Shown here: positions 52,865 through 62,406 of the stretch, one piece after another | How positions within the stretch are numbered: position 1 is the first letter of the stretch | Layout of the letters: every line of letters starts with the position of its first letter | Origin: Bacteroidales bacterium UBA1800 | GTDB taxonomy: Bacteria > Bacteroidota > Bacteroidia > Bacteroidales > VadinHA17 | DNA: 64,000 nt | Reading direction: 5' to 3' | NCBI GenBank assembly: GCA_002319915.1 | Contig: DCFQ01000007.1 | Coordinates: 131,112-195,111, forward strand | The notes under the pieces: model-generated | The model's input: the letters and a program-made list of their open reading frames with translations, nothing else | Told to the model about the DNA's origin: nothing | The model's database searches: none | Made by a program: the position numbers and the translations under genes

Positions 52865-53259
52865 GGCCGGGTCAGAATTATTGGTCAGATGAGGGAATTT
52901 CAGGTGTTGATCAAATTTAATCATTTCAGGTGACAACCACTGCATATTCAAAATATCAAGGAGGGTGGGAGAAACCATAGAAGCTCTATAATAATCCTTT
53001 TTTACCTTTGTGTCAACCTTTGTGTCCCGATAAATATCGGGATACGAAGGACAACACAAAGTCGCACAAAGGTTGGTTTGCCGGGAAAGTAACTTTTGAT
53101 ACACCCACGTAGGTTGTTTGATTTCGACCTTTTCCACAATCCCACTGGGAAGGAGGCCCGTACGAGACACCAGCGCAGTAATGCCAACCATCACTCTTTC
53201 TTTATAATTCCTTTATACAGGAGAAGAGTTATTTTACAAATCCCTTATACCTGTCAGCC

Positions 53260-53267
53260 TACTTTTG
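53260..53267 (+). promoter_or_regulatory. -7 element of the kdpFABCD operon
   Basis: TACTTTTG matches TAnnTTTG exactly, 23 bp before the first kdpF ATG. The element is partly covered by a perfect palindrome (53263-53290), so binding of a regulator there would affect RNA polymerase directly. A TTTA 23 bp upstream may stand for the -33 box. Confidence 0.45.
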
Positions 53268-53290
53268 CTTCGTAAAAAACCGAAGCAAAA
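53263..53290. promoter_or_regulatory. Perfect 10-bp inverted repeat between kdp -7 box and kdpF start
   Basis: TTTTGCTTCG and CGAAGCAAAA with an 8-base loop (TAAAAAAC) end exactly at the base before the ATG at 53291. It is a candidate KdpE or other regulator operator, or an RNA hairpin that covers the translation start of kdpF. Confidence 0.5.
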
Positions 53291-53446
53291 ATGGGAACGT
53301 ACACGATGGCAGCAGGATTCCTTGCAAGTGCGGTCCGGCACCAGGCTGCTGCTGCAGTCAGACCGGGTTACGTGATAGGGATCATTGTAGCATCTCTTCT
53401 AATGTGCTACCTTATATATTCTTTGATAAAACCGGAAAAATTTTAG
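53291..53446 (+). CDS. KdpF small membrane subunit of the K+-transporting ATPase
   Basis: 51 codons ending in the KdpF-type tail: one membrane helix (GYVIGIIVASLLMCYLIYSL) then IKPEKF-stop, matching the usual (L/I)(L/I)(R/K)PEKF end. The first ~24 residues (MGTYTMAAGFLASAVRHQAA) are longer than in E. coli KdpF (29 residues), so an internal start (ATG at 53306 or the GTG at the helix) may be used. KdpF stabilises the KdpABC complex. It lies immediately after the kdp promoter palindrome. Confidence 0.75.
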   Translation: MGTYTMAAGFLASAVRHQAAAAVRPGYVIGIIVASLLMCYLIYSLIKPEKF

Positions 53447-53450
53447 GAAG

Positions 53451-53558
53451 ATGATGGGCACCATATTGATATTCTTTCTTTTGCTTTTCGGGCTATTTGG
53501 CATAATGCACCTTCTTGTCGCCCTGCTGAAAAAGCTGTTCAATAAAAACACCCCATAA
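53451..53558 (+). CDS. 35-residue membrane peptide between kdpF and kdpA
   Basis: A short ORF starting ATGATG, 4 bp after kdpF. One hydrophobic helix (GTILIFFLLLFGLFGIMHLL) is followed by a basic end (ALLKKLFNKNTP). I do not recognise it as a named Kdp subunit. The tight spacing and the hydrophobic/basic pattern suggest a real small membrane protein cotranscribed with kdp, perhaps a second KdpF-like stabiliser; 81 bp follow before kdpA. Confidence 0.5.
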   Translation: MMGTILIFFLLLFGLFGIMHLLVALLKKLFNKNTP

Positions 53559-53639
53559 TTTGAGGCAGTCAATATGAATGGGAACAGCTGAAGGTTATTA
53601 TCAGCGTACGGGAAACACGGAATAGAATTACTCTCTGAA

Positions 53640-55331
53640 ATGAAAGCCGCAGATTATGTCGAGATCATAGTATTCTTTTTTCTGCTGATAAGCCTTTCTC
53701 CACTATTGGGAAATCTGATGGCGGGAATATTCATGGACGGCAAGCATTTTCTGAAACCGGTCCTGGGATGGCTCGAAAGGCTTGTTTATAAAGTTGCCGG
53801 GGTTGATGAAAAGAGGGAGATGGACTGGAAGACCTATGCCAAAAGTCTTCTTGCTTTAAACATTGCCGGTATTATTATGCTCATGCTCCTCCAGATGCTG
53901 CAGGCTCACCTTCCGCTGAATCCGGAAAGACTTCCTGGTGTCTCCTGGCACCTTGCATTTAATACTGCGGTAAGCTTTGTTACGAACACCAACTGGCAGG
54001 CATACGGTGGTGAAAATACCCTGAGTTACCTTGTCCAGATGTTGGGTATAACGGTCCAGAATTTTGTCAGCGCCGCAACCGGGATCTCCGTTGCTCTCGC
54101 CATGTTCCGGGGCCTTACAAGAAGGCAGGAAAAAACGATCGGTAATTTCTGGGCCGATATGACCCGTTCGGTCGTATATGTTTTACTTCCACTCTCGATT
54201 ATATTCTCGATTGTCCTGGTGAGCGAAGGTTCGGTGCAGACATTTTCACACTATGCAAGAGCGACGACACTGGAGGGTCATGAGCAGGTAATCGCACTGG
54301 GGCCTGCGGCATCGCAGATCGCAATTAAGCAGCTCGGCACGAACGGTGGAGGATTTTTCAATGCGAACAGTGCACATCCTTTCGAAAACCCGACCCCGTT
54401 CACAAATTTCCTGGAGCTTTTAGCCATTGTCCTCATTTCCTCCGGACTCGTATTCACCTATGGTCATTTTATCAATTCCAGGCGCCAGGCATGGGCGATT
54501 TACATTTCCATGCTTATCCTGCTTTTTGCCGGGCTTGCGATTTCACTTCATTCCGAGCTGGGTCCGAACCATGCGTTGAATGCTATGACTAACATGGAGG
54601 GGAAAGAGATGCGCCTGGGCCCGGTCAACAGCGTGATATGGTCGGTAATGACGACCGCCACATCAAGCGGTTCCGTGAATAGCATGCATGACAGCCTCTC
54701 CCCGCTTGCAGGACTTGTGGCAATGTTCAACATGATGCTCGGGGAGATAATTTTCGGGGGAGTCGGGTCAGGCCTGTACGGGATGATCATTTTTGTACTC
54801 CTTACCGTATTCATAGCCGGCCTGATGGTGGGGAGAACGCCCGAATACCTTGGCAAGAAGGTGGAGGCGTTTGAGGTCAGGATGGCAATTATTGCGGTAC
54901 TGGCCCCTTCAATCGTGATAAAGGTGTTCTCCGCCATTGCATGTTCCACGGCAGCGGGATTATCTGGTCTGAACAACGCCGGGCCGCACGGCCTCTCGGA
55001 GATACTGTACGCGTTCAGCTCGGCCGCCGGAAATAACGGGAGCGCGTTTGCCGGGCTCAATGCAAATACGGTGTTCTACAACCTTATGACAGGCTTTGGC
55101 ATGCTGACAGGCCGGTTCGGCATCATAGTGCCGGTCCTGGCAATCGCAGGAAGCATGGCCGGTAAGAAAATTACACCGGTTTCTCCGGGGACATTCAGGA
55201 CCGACAACTGGATCTTTATTGCGCTTCTGTTGGGCATAATCCTTATCGTTGGAGGACTAACCTTCTTTCCCCCGCTTGCCCTCGGACCAGTGGTCGAACA
55301 TTACCTTATGAACCTGGGAGTGACATTTTAG
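53640..55331 (+). CDS. KdpA, potassium-binding and channel subunit
   Basis: 563 residues, about ten membrane helices. The four selectivity-filter repeats are visible: [49 protein letters not shown], and [17 protein letters not shown]. It binds K+ with high affinity at the outer face of the inner membrane and passes it to KdpB. Length matches the family (557 in E. coli). The kdpB gene starts 11 bp downstream. Confidence 0.96.
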   Translation: MKAADYVEIIVFFFLLISLSPLLGNLMAGIFMDGKHFLKPVLGWLERLVYKVAGVDEKREMDWKTYAKSLLALNIAGIIMLMLLQMLQAHLPLNPERLPGVSWHLAFNTAVSFVTNTNWQAYGGENTLSYLVQMLGITVQNFVSAATGISVALAMFRGLTRRQEKTIGNFWADMTRSVVYVLLPLSIIFSIVLVSEGSVQTFSHYARATTLEGHEQVIALGPAASQIAIKQLGTNGGGFFNANSAHPFENPTPFTNFLELLAIVLISSGLVFTYGHFINSRRQAWAIYISMLILLFAGLAISLHSELGPNHALNAMTNMEGKEMRLGPVNSVIWSVMTTATSSGSVNSMHDSLSPLAGLVAMFNMMLGEIIFGGVGSGLYGMIIFVLLTVFIAGLMVGRTPEYLGKKVEAFEVRMAIIAVLAPSIVIKVFSAIACSTAAGLSGLNNAGPHGLSEILYAFSSAAGNNGSAFAGLNANTVFYNLMTGFGMLTGRFGIIVPVLAIAGSMAGKKITPVSPGTFRTDNWIFIALLLGIILIVGGLTFFPPLALGPVVEHYLMNLGVTF

Positions 55332-55342
55332 GAGGCTGGAGT

Positions 55343-57436
55343 ATGAATAAAAGTGAAAAATCAGGCAGCAGGGCGCTGCTTACGAAGGGGATCCTGATCC
55401 AGGCGCTGAAAGACTCGTTCATCAAGCTTGCCCCGGGGGTGCTCATCAGGAATCCTGTAATGTTCATTGTGGCAATAGGAGCCTTTCTCACAACTATAGT
55501 GGTTACTGGTGATATTATCCGCAGGGAGTATTCTTCATTCAATCTGCAGATAGCCCTATGGCTGTGGTTCACGGTGCTCTTTGCAAATTTTGCCGAAGCT
55601 GTGGCAGAAGGCAGGGGCAAAGCCCAGGCTGACAGTCTCCGGAAGAACAGGACGCAAACAAGGGCAAGGCGGTTAAGGGGAAAGAATGAAGAGTCAGTGT
55701 GGGCCACTGACCTGAAAGCCGGAGATATCGTGGTTTGCGAGGCCGGCGATATGATCCCCTCCGACGGTGATGTCATTGAGGGAATAGCCAGCGTTGACGA
55801 ATCGGCGGTAACAGGCGAATCGGCCCCGGTGATACGTGAGAGCGGGGGAGACCGCAGCGCCGTGACGGGCGGTACCAGGGTCATAAGCGACCGGATTGTA
55901 GTGAAGGTCACATCTGACCCCGGCAACACCTTCCTCGACCGGATGATCGCACTTGTCGAAGGTGCGAAACGCCAGAAGACACCCAACGAGATAGCATTGA
56001 TAGTCCTGCTGTCGGGACTAACAATAATTTTCCTCCTAGTGGTGGCAGCCATGCCGGCCTACTTCGGCTACAGCCTCAGAAGCTCCGGGCTGCCTCCGTC
56101 AGATAACCTCAGCCTTCCCGTGCTTGTATCACTTCTGGTCTGCCTGATACCGACGACGATAGGCGGCCTGCTGAGCGCGATAGGGATAAGCGGTATGGAC
56201 AGGCTACTCAGGAAGAACGTCATTGCCACGAGTGGGAAAGCCATAGAGGCTGCTGGCGATACGGACGTCCTGCTGCTCGACAAGACCGGCACAATAACGC
56301 TGGGCAACAGGATGGCAACCGGCTTCATCCCCGCCGACGGCATCGCGAAGGAGTACCTGGCAGATGCGGCCCAGCTCTCATCAATTGCCGATGAAACCCC
56401 GGAGGGAAGATCGATCGTGATCCTGGCAAAGGAGCAATTCAACCTTAGGGGAAGGGAAATGCTCGACACGGTCTTCATACCATTTACCGCACAGACAAGG
56501 ATGAGCGGTATTGATATCAAAAAACAAGGTGCTCCGGTGCAGAGCATCCGTAAGGGTTCAGCCGATGCGATAAAGGGGTTTGTCCAGAAGCAAAACGGGT
56601 TCATGCCCAGGAAGGTCGAGGAGGCGGTTGCAGAAATTGCCAGGCAGGGAGCTACCCCCCTCGTTGTTGCCGAGAATGACAAGGTGCTTGGAATAATCCA
56701 TCTGAAGGATGTGGTGAAGGGAGGAATCCGGCTGCGGTTTGCGCAGCTCAGGAAAATGGGGATCAGGACCATCATGATTACCGGCGACAATCACCTTACA
56801 GCAGCGGCTATTGCAGCTGAGGCCGGTGTTGATGATTTCCTTGCAGAAGCCAAACCCGAAGATAAGCTGTCACGCATCAGGAAGGAACAGGCTGACGGGC
56901 ACCTGGTAGGTATGATCGGCGACGGCACCAACGACGCCCCGGCACTTGCCCAGGCCGATGTCGGACTTGCCATGAATACCGGCACGCAGGCTGCGCGAGA
57001 GGCCGGTAACATGGTCGATCTTGACAGCAATCCGACGAAGCTTATCGAGGTTGTGGAGACAGGAAAGCAGCTGCTGATGACCCGGGGTGCACTTACCACC
57101 TTCAGCATCGCGAATGATGTGGCAAAATACTTCGCGATAATCCCCGCAATTGCCGCTCCGCTTTATGTGACAAGCGCTGGTATCGCTCCCCTGGGCGCAC
57201 TGAACATCATGAAACTTGCCTCTCCGCAGAGTGCCATTCTGAGCGCAGTGATCTTCAATGCACTGATCATCATTGCCCTTATCCCGCTTGCAATCAGGGG
57301 GGTAAGGTACAGGCCGCTCTCCGCATCGAGAGTGCTTGCCCTGAACCTGGTGAAATATGGAATGGGAGGGATCATAGTCCCGTTTATCGGGATCAAGCTG
57401 ATCGATTTGATAATTACCGGCCTGGGTCTGACATAA
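55343..57436 (+). CDS. KdpB, P-type ATPase subunit
   Basis: 697 residues. P-type ATPase motifs: [10 protein letters not shown] (actuator TGES), the phosphorylation site [14 protein letters not shown] with Asp313, [10 protein letters not shown], and the hinge [22 protein letters not shown]. Membrane helices lie before, between and after these domains. It hydrolyses ATP and forms the aspartyl-phosphate that drives K+ uptake with KdpA and KdpC. Length and motifs are normal. Confidence 0.97.
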   Translation: MNKSEKSGSRALLTKGILIQALKDSFIKLAPGVLIRNPVMFIVAIGAFLTTIVVTGDIIRREYSSFNLQIALWLWFTVLFANFAEAVAEGRGKAQADSLRKNRTQTRARRLRGKNEESVWATDLKAGDIVVCEAGDMIPSDGDVIEGIASVDESAVTGESAPVIRESGGDRSAVTGGTRVISDRIVVKVTSDPGNTFLDRMIALVEGAKRQKTPNEIALIVLLSGLTIIFLLVVAAMPAYFGYSLRSSGLPPSDNLSLPVLVSLLVCLIPTTIGGLLSAIGISGMDRLLRKNVIATSGKAIEAAGDTDVLLLDKTGTITLGNRMATGFIPADGIAKEYLADAAQLSSIADETPEGRSIVILAKEQFNLRGREMLDTVFIPFTAQTRMSGIDIKKQGAPVQSIRKGSADAIKGFVQKQNGFMPRKVEEAVAEIARQGATPLVVAENDKVLGIIHLKDVVKGGIRLRFAQLRKMGIRTIMITGDNHLTAAAIAAEAGVDDFLAEAKPEDKLSRIRKEQADGHLVGMIGDGTNDAPALAQADVGLAMNTGTQAAREAGNMVDLDSNPTKLIEVVETGKQLLMTRGALTTFSIANDVAKYFAIIPAIAAPLYVTSAGIAPLGALNIMKLASPQSAILSAVIFNALIIIALIPLAIRGVRYRPLSASRVLALNLVKYGMGGIIVPFIGIKLIDLIITGLGLT

Positions 57437-57503
57437 TGCACGGGGAACAAAGAATCGTTAATAAAGAAATAAACCGGGTGCATGCCGGTATATCTTGCAT
57501 GGA

Positions 57504-58097
57504 ATGAAAAACAGGATAATTGTATCGGTAAGGTATCTCCTGGCAATGATGCTGCTGACGGGACTGATATACCCTTTTCTGGTAACGGGCATTTCACGGG
57601 TCGTCTTTCCGTTCCGCTCGGAGGGCAGCCTTCTGACGGCAGACGGGAATATCATCGGTTCGGAGCTGATTGGACAGAAGTTTGACAGCGCCCGTTATTT
57701 CTGGCCGAGGCCATCGGCAACGGATTACAGCGCCGTGCCGTCGGGAGCCTCCAACCTGGGGCCGGCGAGCCGGAAGCTTAAAGAGCTTGCTGCGCAGCGC
57801 AGAAGGGAATTTTGCGTGAAAAACGGTCTCGATACATCAACCGTTGTGCCTTCTGAAATGTTATTTACGTCCGGGAGCGGGCTTGATCCTCATATTTCGC
57901 CGGAATCTGCGTATCTTCAGGCCGGAAGAGTGGCTGATTCAAGAAAATTCACCGCTCACCAAAAGGAAGAGCTGCTGAATTGCATTAAGAGACTGACGGA
58001 ACCAACCGGATTACCGGTTTTGGGAGAAAAGAGGGTCAATGTTTTACTACTGAATATCGAGACAGATAAAATCAAGCAGAAAAACCCCGGACCATGA
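57504..58097 (+). CDS. KdpC subunit
   Basis: About 197 residues starting at the ATG at 57504 (a TTG 9 bp upstream is less likely). One membrane helix near the N-terminus (YLLAMMLLTGLIYPFLVTGI), then a periplasmic domain with LIGQKFDSARYFWPRPSATDY, SGLDPHISPESAYLQAGRVA and VNVLLLNIETDKI, all typical of KdpC. It assists K+ and ATP binding in the complex. It overlaps kdpD by 4 bp (ATGA). Confidence 0.94.
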   Translation: MKNRIIVSVRYLLAMMLLTGLIYPFLVTGISRVVFPFRSEGSLLTADGNIIGSELIGQKFDSARYFWPRPSATDYSAVPSGASNLGPASRKLKELAAQRRREFCVKNGLDTSTVVPSEMLFTSGSGLDPHISPESAYLQAGRVADSRKFTAHQKEELLNCIKRLTEPTGLPVLGEKRVNVLLLNIETDKIKQKNPGP

Positions 58098-60769
58098 ATG
58101 AATCTGAAAACATACGGCCTGATCCTGATGAACTGCTGGCATCCCTGCACAGGGATGACAACAGCATCAGAAAAGGGAAGCTCAGGATATTCTTTGGCAT
58201 GTGTGCCGGCGTCGGGAAGACCTATACGATGCTTCAGGCGGCACAGATTGAAAAGTTAAAAGGGACCGATATAATAATCGGTTATGTCGAGACCCATAAA
58301 CGCCCCGACACTGAGGAGCTGCAAAAGGGTCTTGAGATAATCCCGCGCAGGACACTGGTGTACAGATCGGCCGCCCTTGAGGAAATGGACCTGGATGCCG
58401 TGCTGGCGAGAAAACCCCAGGTAGTCCTGGTTGACGAGCTCGCTCATTCGAATGCCCCGGGGAGCAGGCACCTGAAGCGATACCAGGATGTCCTGGATAT
58501 ACTCGAGAATGGGATTGATGTCTACACAACTCTGAATGTTCAGCATATTGAAAGCCGGACCGAAACGGTATCCCAGATCACTGGCATCATTATCAGGGAA
58601 ACCGTGCCGGACGAGATATTCGAAAAAGTTGATGAAGTCGAACTTGTCGATATAACTCCTGAAGAGCTGATCAAAAGATTTGAGGAGGGAAAGGTCTATG
58701 CACCCGAGCAATCCAAAAAAGCGCTTGAAACCTTTTTTAAGATCGAGAATATCAATGCGCTAAGAGAGATGTCGCTCAGGATAGTGGCAGACAGGGTCGA
58801 CAAGGACCTACTCGATTCCATGCACAGGAAACGGATCAAGGGCCCGTGGAAATCCGGCCTTCACCTCATGGCTGTGATTGGGCCAAGCCCATATTCGGCA
58901 AAGCTGCTTCGCTGGGCAAAGAACCTTTCATATACGATGGGAGCCTCCCTCATGGCTGTTTACGTTGAGACGCCCGGCGGACTATCTGCCGGCGGCCAGG
59001 AACAGCTCAATAAAAACCTGAATCTTGCCCGCCAGCTTGGCGCTGAGGTCATAACAACTTCGGGCAACGACATTGTGAAGGCGATCCTCGACCTGGGCCA
59101 TAAGGAAAACATCACCCATATAATCATCGGAAAACCAAGGAAATGGAGCCTGCTTTCATATTTCAGGATCGGCAATTTTGTCAACAGGCTTATCAAGGAC
59201 AGCGGGAATATTGACGTTTATGTTGTGGGTTCCGATCAGCACGAAAAGGATAAGTACATGAATTACTTCCGTCTCTTCAGGTTCTCTTCACCCTTATCGA
59301 GCTATATAATCTCGGCTTTATTTACCATCCTTACCGCTGCTGTTTTTTACCCACTGAAGGAAATAATTGGTTACCAGGTGGTGGCCTTCGGATTACTTTT
59401 TACGGTGTCGATCCTTGCGATCTTTGCCGGGATAGGCCCCATCCTTCTTTCTGCCTCGCTGAGCGCCCTGCTGTGGGACTTCTTTTTCCTTCCCCCCCCG
59501 TTGACGCTTCATATTTCCAGACCGGAAGACCTTCTTATGCTGCTGATGTTTTTCATCATTGCACTCCTGGGAGGGATCCTGACATCACGAGTCAGAAAGC
59601 AGGAAAGGCTTACGAGGGAGAGGGAGCTGAGGACCAATGCTTTGTACCAGTTCACCAGGGAGCTGTCGATGACTTCCGGTGTTGAAGAAGTGATCAGGCT
59701 ATCAGTCAGGTATATAAAGAAATACTCCAAATTCGACAGCGGCTTTATTCTCCAGGAAGGGAGCAATATACTTGGCAGCCGGATAATGCCTGAAGGTGCA
59801 TTTTCCCTCACGCCAAATGAACTGAGCGTTGCGGAGTGGTCGTTCAAGCACTCCCGAAGTGCAGGAAGATATACCGACACGCTTCCTTCAAATAAATACA
59901 CTTTCTATCCGCTCAACGGCAATAAAATGAAGCTTGGGATCGTGGTGGTGAAGCCGGAGCGCAGGCTTAGACCTGATGAAGAGGCTTTCTGGGATGCATA
60001 CAGGACCCAGATCTCGAACGGGATCGAGAGGGAATTGCTCAATGAGATTGCCAGGCGGGCCTCGGTCCTCGATGAATCGGACAAGCTCTATAAAAGCCTT
60101 TTCAACTCGATCTCACACGAGCTCAGGATCCCTGTCGCAACAATAATGGGCGCTTCCGACACATTGATGTCGGGAAGTACCGGCAAGGATTCCAGGGAGG
60201 ATCTCTACCGTGAGATCAGCGAGGCATCGGAGAGACTCAACAGGCTTATTGAGAACCTCCTTAATATGTCGCGGCTCGAGTCGGGGAAGATCTCACCCCG
60301 CCTTGACTGGCATGATGTTCATGATCTTGCGGCAAAAGTGGTGGAAGACCTGAAGGCAGAACTTGCTCCGTTTACACTTGAAGTGATAATCCCGGAGAAC
60401 ACACCCCTTGTCAGAATTGATTTCGGCCTCATGGAACAGGCTCTTTTCAACCTGGTCTTTAATTCGACCCAGTACTCGAAGCCCGGAACCACCATCAGGA
60501 TCAAAATGTACAATGACAAGCCTTCCTTCATTTTGCAGGTAATGGACCGCGGGCCGGGTTTCCCCATTGGCGAGCTTCAGAATATCTTCAACAAGTTTTA
60601 CAGGATCGACGGGAAAATAACCGGGGGTCTCGGGCTGGGACTCTCAATTGTGAAGGGATTCGTCGAGGCTCATAACGGGACTGTTGTCGCCGAAAACCGT
60701 AAGAACGGAGGTGCAAGCATTACCATCAGAATTCCGGCGGAGGTCCATGATATGAACCAGGTCCCCTAA
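58094..60769 (+). CDS. KdpD sensor histidine kinase
   Basis: 891 residues: KdpD N-terminal domain with Walker A FFGMCAGVGKTYTML (35-43) and VLVDELAHSNAPGSRHLKRY; a universal-stress-protein domain (~250-375); four membrane helices of the DUF4118 region (IISALFTILTAAVFYPL to LLMLLMFFIIALLGGIL); a GAF-like segment; HisKA with His675 in SISHELRIPVATIMGA; and a HATPase domain (NLVFNSTQYSKPGTT, VMDRGPGFP, GLGLGLSIVKGF). It senses low K+ or osmotic stress and phosphorylates KdpE, whose gene lies at 29.8 kb. No kdpE copy follows here. Confidence 0.95.
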   Translation: MNESENIRPDPDELLASLHRDDNSIRKGKLRIFFGMCAGVGKTYTMLQAAQIEKLKGTDIIIGYVETHKRPDTEELQKGLEIIPRRTLVYRSAALEEMDLDAVLARKPQVVLVDELAHSNAPGSRHLKRYQDVLDILENGIDVYTTLNVQHIESRTETVSQITGIIIRETVPDEIFEKVDEVELVDITPEELIKRFEEGKVYAPEQSKKALETFFKIENINALREMSLRIVADRVDKDLLDSMHRKRIKGPWKSGLHLMAVIGPSPYSAKLLRWAKNLSYTMGASLMAVYVETPGGLSAGGQEQLNKNLNLARQLGAEVITTSGNDIVKAILDLGHKENITHIIIGKPRKWSLLSYFRIGNFVNRLIKDSGNIDVYVVGSDQHEKDKYMNYFRLFRFSSPLSSYIISALFTILTAAVFYPLKEIIGYQVVAFGLLFTVSILAIFAGIGPILLSASLSALLWDFFFLPPPLTLHISRPEDLLMLLMFFIIALLGGILTSRVRKQERLTRERELRTNALYQFTRELSMTSGVEEVIRLSVRYIKKYSKFDSGFILQEGSNILGSRIMPEGAFSLTPNELSVAEWSFKHSRSAGRYTDTLPSNKYTFYPLNGNKMKLGIVVVKPERRLRPDEEAFWDAYRTQISNGIERELLNEIARRASVLDESDKLYKSLFNSISHELRIPVATIMGASDTLMSGSTGKDSREDLYREISEASERLNRLIENLLNMSRLESGKISPRLDWHDVHDLAAKVVEDLKAELAPFTLEVIIPENTPLVRIDFGLMEQALFNLVFNSTQYSKPGTTIRIKMYNDKPSFILQVMDRGPGFPIGELQNIFNKFYRIDGKITGGLGLGLSIVKGFVEAHNGTVVAENRKNGGASITIRIPAEVHDMNQVP

Positions 60770-60788
60770 AAGGGAACGACAAAAGAAC

Positions 60789-60871
60789 TTACACAGAGGG
60801 GCACAGAGGAGCACGGAGTCAATTTCATAGATCTCAGTGCTTTTTGTGACTTCTCCGTGATCTCTGTGTAA
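60789..60871. repeat. Nested inverted repeat between kdpD and the CYTH gene
   Basis: Outer arms TTACACAGAG (60789-60798) and CTCTGTGTAA (60862-60871), inner arms CACGGAG (60812-60818) and CTCCGTG (60853-60859). The whole could form a cruciform or act as a bidirectional terminator. Similar words occur in the other repeat-bearing gaps (13.1 kb and 46.65 kb). Confidence 0.65.
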
Positions 60872-60923
60872 CAAAAAATCATGTAATTCTGCTAATTTGC
60901 ATCTGGTATATAGATTCAATTAA

Positions 60924-61430
60924 ATGAACATCAGGAATTTTGAATTCAAGGCAAAGGTCAACGACCTGACAAAATATGAGAACAAGCTGCTGGAACTAAA
61001 GCCTGAATACCGGGGAACGGATCACCAGACAGATACCTATTTCAATGTGAAGAGCGGAAGGTTGAAGCTCAGGGAGGGCAATATTGAAAACTCCCTGATC
61101 AGCTATGACAGGGAAGACACTTCAGCTCCAAAGCTGTCGGAAGTGATCCTCTATAGATTTGAACCTGATGCGGCACTGAAAAACATCCTTGTAAGACAGT
61201 TGGGGATCAGGAAGGTAGTTAAAAAGGACAGGAAGATCTATTTTATTGGCAACGTCAAGTTCCACTTTGACGTTGTTGAGGGTCTTGGAACATTCCTCGA
61301 AGTCGAGGCCATAGACAGCAAAGGCGAATTATCAGTGGAGGAGCTTAAGAAGCAGTGTTACAGGTACTTTGAGTACTTTGAACTGAACAGTCGGGACCTG
61401 ATTGACAGGTCATACTCTGATATGCTGTAA
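60924..61430 (+). CDS. CYTH-domain protein (class IV adenylate cyclase CyaB-like)
   Basis: 168 residues. The N-terminal NFEFKAKV is the ExExK-like signature of CYTH tunnel proteins, followed by HQTDTYFNV, RLKLREGN, VVKKDRKIYFIGNV and FHFDVVEGLGTFLEVE, each giving the charged residues lining the triphosphate tunnel. The family includes class IV adenylate cyclases and thiamine or inorganic triphosphatases; this length and the LGTFLEVE motif are closest to the CyaB/AprX-like group. The exact substrate is open. Confidence 0.82.
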   Translation: MNIRNFEFKAKVNDLTKYENKLLELKPEYRGTDHQTDTYFNVKSGRLKLREGNIENSLISYDREDTSAPKLSEVILYRFEPDAALKNILVRQLGIRKVVKKDRKIYFIGNVKFHFDVVEGLGTFLEVEAIDSKGELSVEELKKQCYRYFEYFELNSRDLIDRSYSDML

Positions 61431-61586
61431 TTCAGAGCGGATATGTTCAATTAAAATAAGGCACGAGCGGGGGTAAAGCATGCCTTTAACGGTCGATAAT
61501 GTAAAAACAGCTTTTCGCCCAACAATACCTTTTCCCAAATGACTACCGATCAATCAATCCCATATTATCCCTTAAAATCCGAAAAC

Positions 61587-62273
61587 ATGCCAAGTGCAAA
61601 ATCTTATGCCAGCAGGGGCCTTATATTGATCATTCTGTTGCAGGCCCAATTTCTGTGTTTCGCCCAGGAATTCCATGGAGCCAGCCTTCCCCCGGAATAT
61701 AAAGGAGGTGTGGCTGCACTCAGGGAGTTCATCGATCATAATCTTAAATATCCCGGGGCTGCCAATGAAAAAAAGATCCAGGGAGTGGTCATGGTGGAAT
61801 TCACTGTCACCAAAGGAGGGAAAGTACAGGATATCAACGTATTGAAGGGGATCAATGCCGCATATGATGCCGAGGCGATCCGGGTCGCAGGCTTGCTGAA
61901 TGACTGGCAGCCCGGGAAGGACCTGGGCAGCAGCGTTGATTGCAGGATCAGAATGCCGGTAGTATTCAAAGGCGAAAGGGTTAAGGATGAACCTCTGAAG
62001 CATCCTGTCTCGGGAATGGTAAGTGAAGAATGCACCGGAAGACCCCTTGGCGGAGTTCTTGTTGTGATCCGCGGAACAAATAACGGGACGGTAACTGACT
62101 CGGCAGGTAAATTTGAGCTTGAAATTCCCAATGATAAAAGTGAGCTGGAATTCATGTCGGTCAGATTCAAAGCGAAACAAGTGAATGTAAAGTATTTGCA
62201 GAATGTCCAGGTAAAACTCGAGAGCCAGGTCTACCTGATCGATTTCGACGAGGTCCGGATGGTGCTAATCTGA
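61587..62273 (+). CDS. Exported TonB-C-like plus carboxypeptidase-regulatory-like protein
   Basis: The ATG at 61587 is chosen because a signal peptide follows (MPSAKSYASRGLILIILLQA ... CFAQ). Residues ~20-130 resemble the TonB C-terminal domain (GGVAALREFIDHNLKYPGAA, VVMVEFTVTKGGKVQDINVL). Residues ~135-228 are a carboxypeptidase regulatory-like beta sandwich (HPVSGMVSEECTGRPLGGVL, VVIRGTNNGTVTDSAGKFEL). There is no membrane anchor for coupling to ExbBD, so this is not a functional TonB but one of the soluble TonB-C proteins of Bacteroidota, often found with BlaR1-type sensors or outer-membrane systems. Its partner is not in the window. Confidence 0.78.
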   Translation: MPSAKSYASRGLILIILLQAQFLCFAQEFHGASLPPEYKGGVAALREFIDHNLKYPGAANEKKIQGVVMVEFTVTKGGKVQDINVLKGINAAYDAEAIRVAGLLNDWQPGKDLGSSVDCRIRMPVVFKGERVKDEPLKHPVSGMVSEECTGRPLGGVLVVIRGTNNGTVTDSAGKFELEIPNDKSELEFMSVRFKAKQVNVKYLQNVQVKLESQVYLIDFDEVRMVLI

Positions 62274-62316
62274 GTTTCCCGTCCGGGGTGGTACAGCCTG
62301 CGGGAATTATAGGCCA

Positions 62317-62360
62317 GGATCAAAATCGCTTGCAGGGACACAATTTTGATCCAAATTGTG
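62317..62360. promoter_or_regulatory. Two overlapping inverted repeats before the alpha/beta hydrolase
   Basis: Inverted repeat A: GGATCAAAAT (62317-62326) and ATTTTGATCC (62343-62352). Inverted repeat B: CACAATTT (62339-62346) and AAATTGTG (62353-62360). They share bases 62343-62346, so both cannot pair fully at once in one strand. They lie over the expected -33 position of the promoter, as operators do. Confidence 0.5.
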
Positions 62361-62371
62361 GACGGAGTTCA

Positions 62372-62379
62372 TATTTTTG
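62372..62379 (+). promoter_or_regulatory. -7 element before the alpha/beta hydrolase
   Basis: TATTTTTG fits TAnnTTTG exactly; a TTTG lies at 62345-62348, 23 bp upstream. The ATG follows 28 bp downstream. Confidence 0.45.
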
Positions 62380-62406
62380 CAGGAACAGTAATAAGGAAAA
62401 ACCTAT

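Larger units (their letters stand above)
52865..53290. other. Intergenic region with nested inverted repeats upstream of kdpF
   Basis: It contains a tandem 12-mer (ACCTTTGTGTC at 53004 and again at 53016), a 10-bp inverted repeat AACCTTTGTG (53015-53024) with CACAAAGGTT (53065-53074), and nested inside it CCCGATA-AA-TATCGGG (53026-53041). This belongs to the same interspersed repeat type as 13.1 kb and 60.8 kb. An in-frame extension of the isomerase gene crosses it but shows no coding character. The last 40 bp hold the kdp promoter. Confidence 0.6.
62274..62406. other. Intergenic region with overlapping inverted repeats
   Basis: It separates the TonB-C-like gene from the alpha/beta hydrolase gene. 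It contains GGATCAAAAT/ATTTTGATCC (62317-62352), CACAATTT/AAATTGTG (62339-62360) and a -7 box (62372-62379), each listed separately. Confidence 0.6.

Noticed and set aside
52865..53194. N-terminal extension of the D-lyxose isomerase frame by ~110 codons
   Set aside because: It crosses nested inverted repeats and matches nothing; the family starts at MKRSEVN (52864).
61587..62273. Functional TonB energy transducer
   Set aside because: No N-terminal anchor helix retained after signal cleavage, no Pro-rich linker, and no ExbB/ExbD or receptor nearby.
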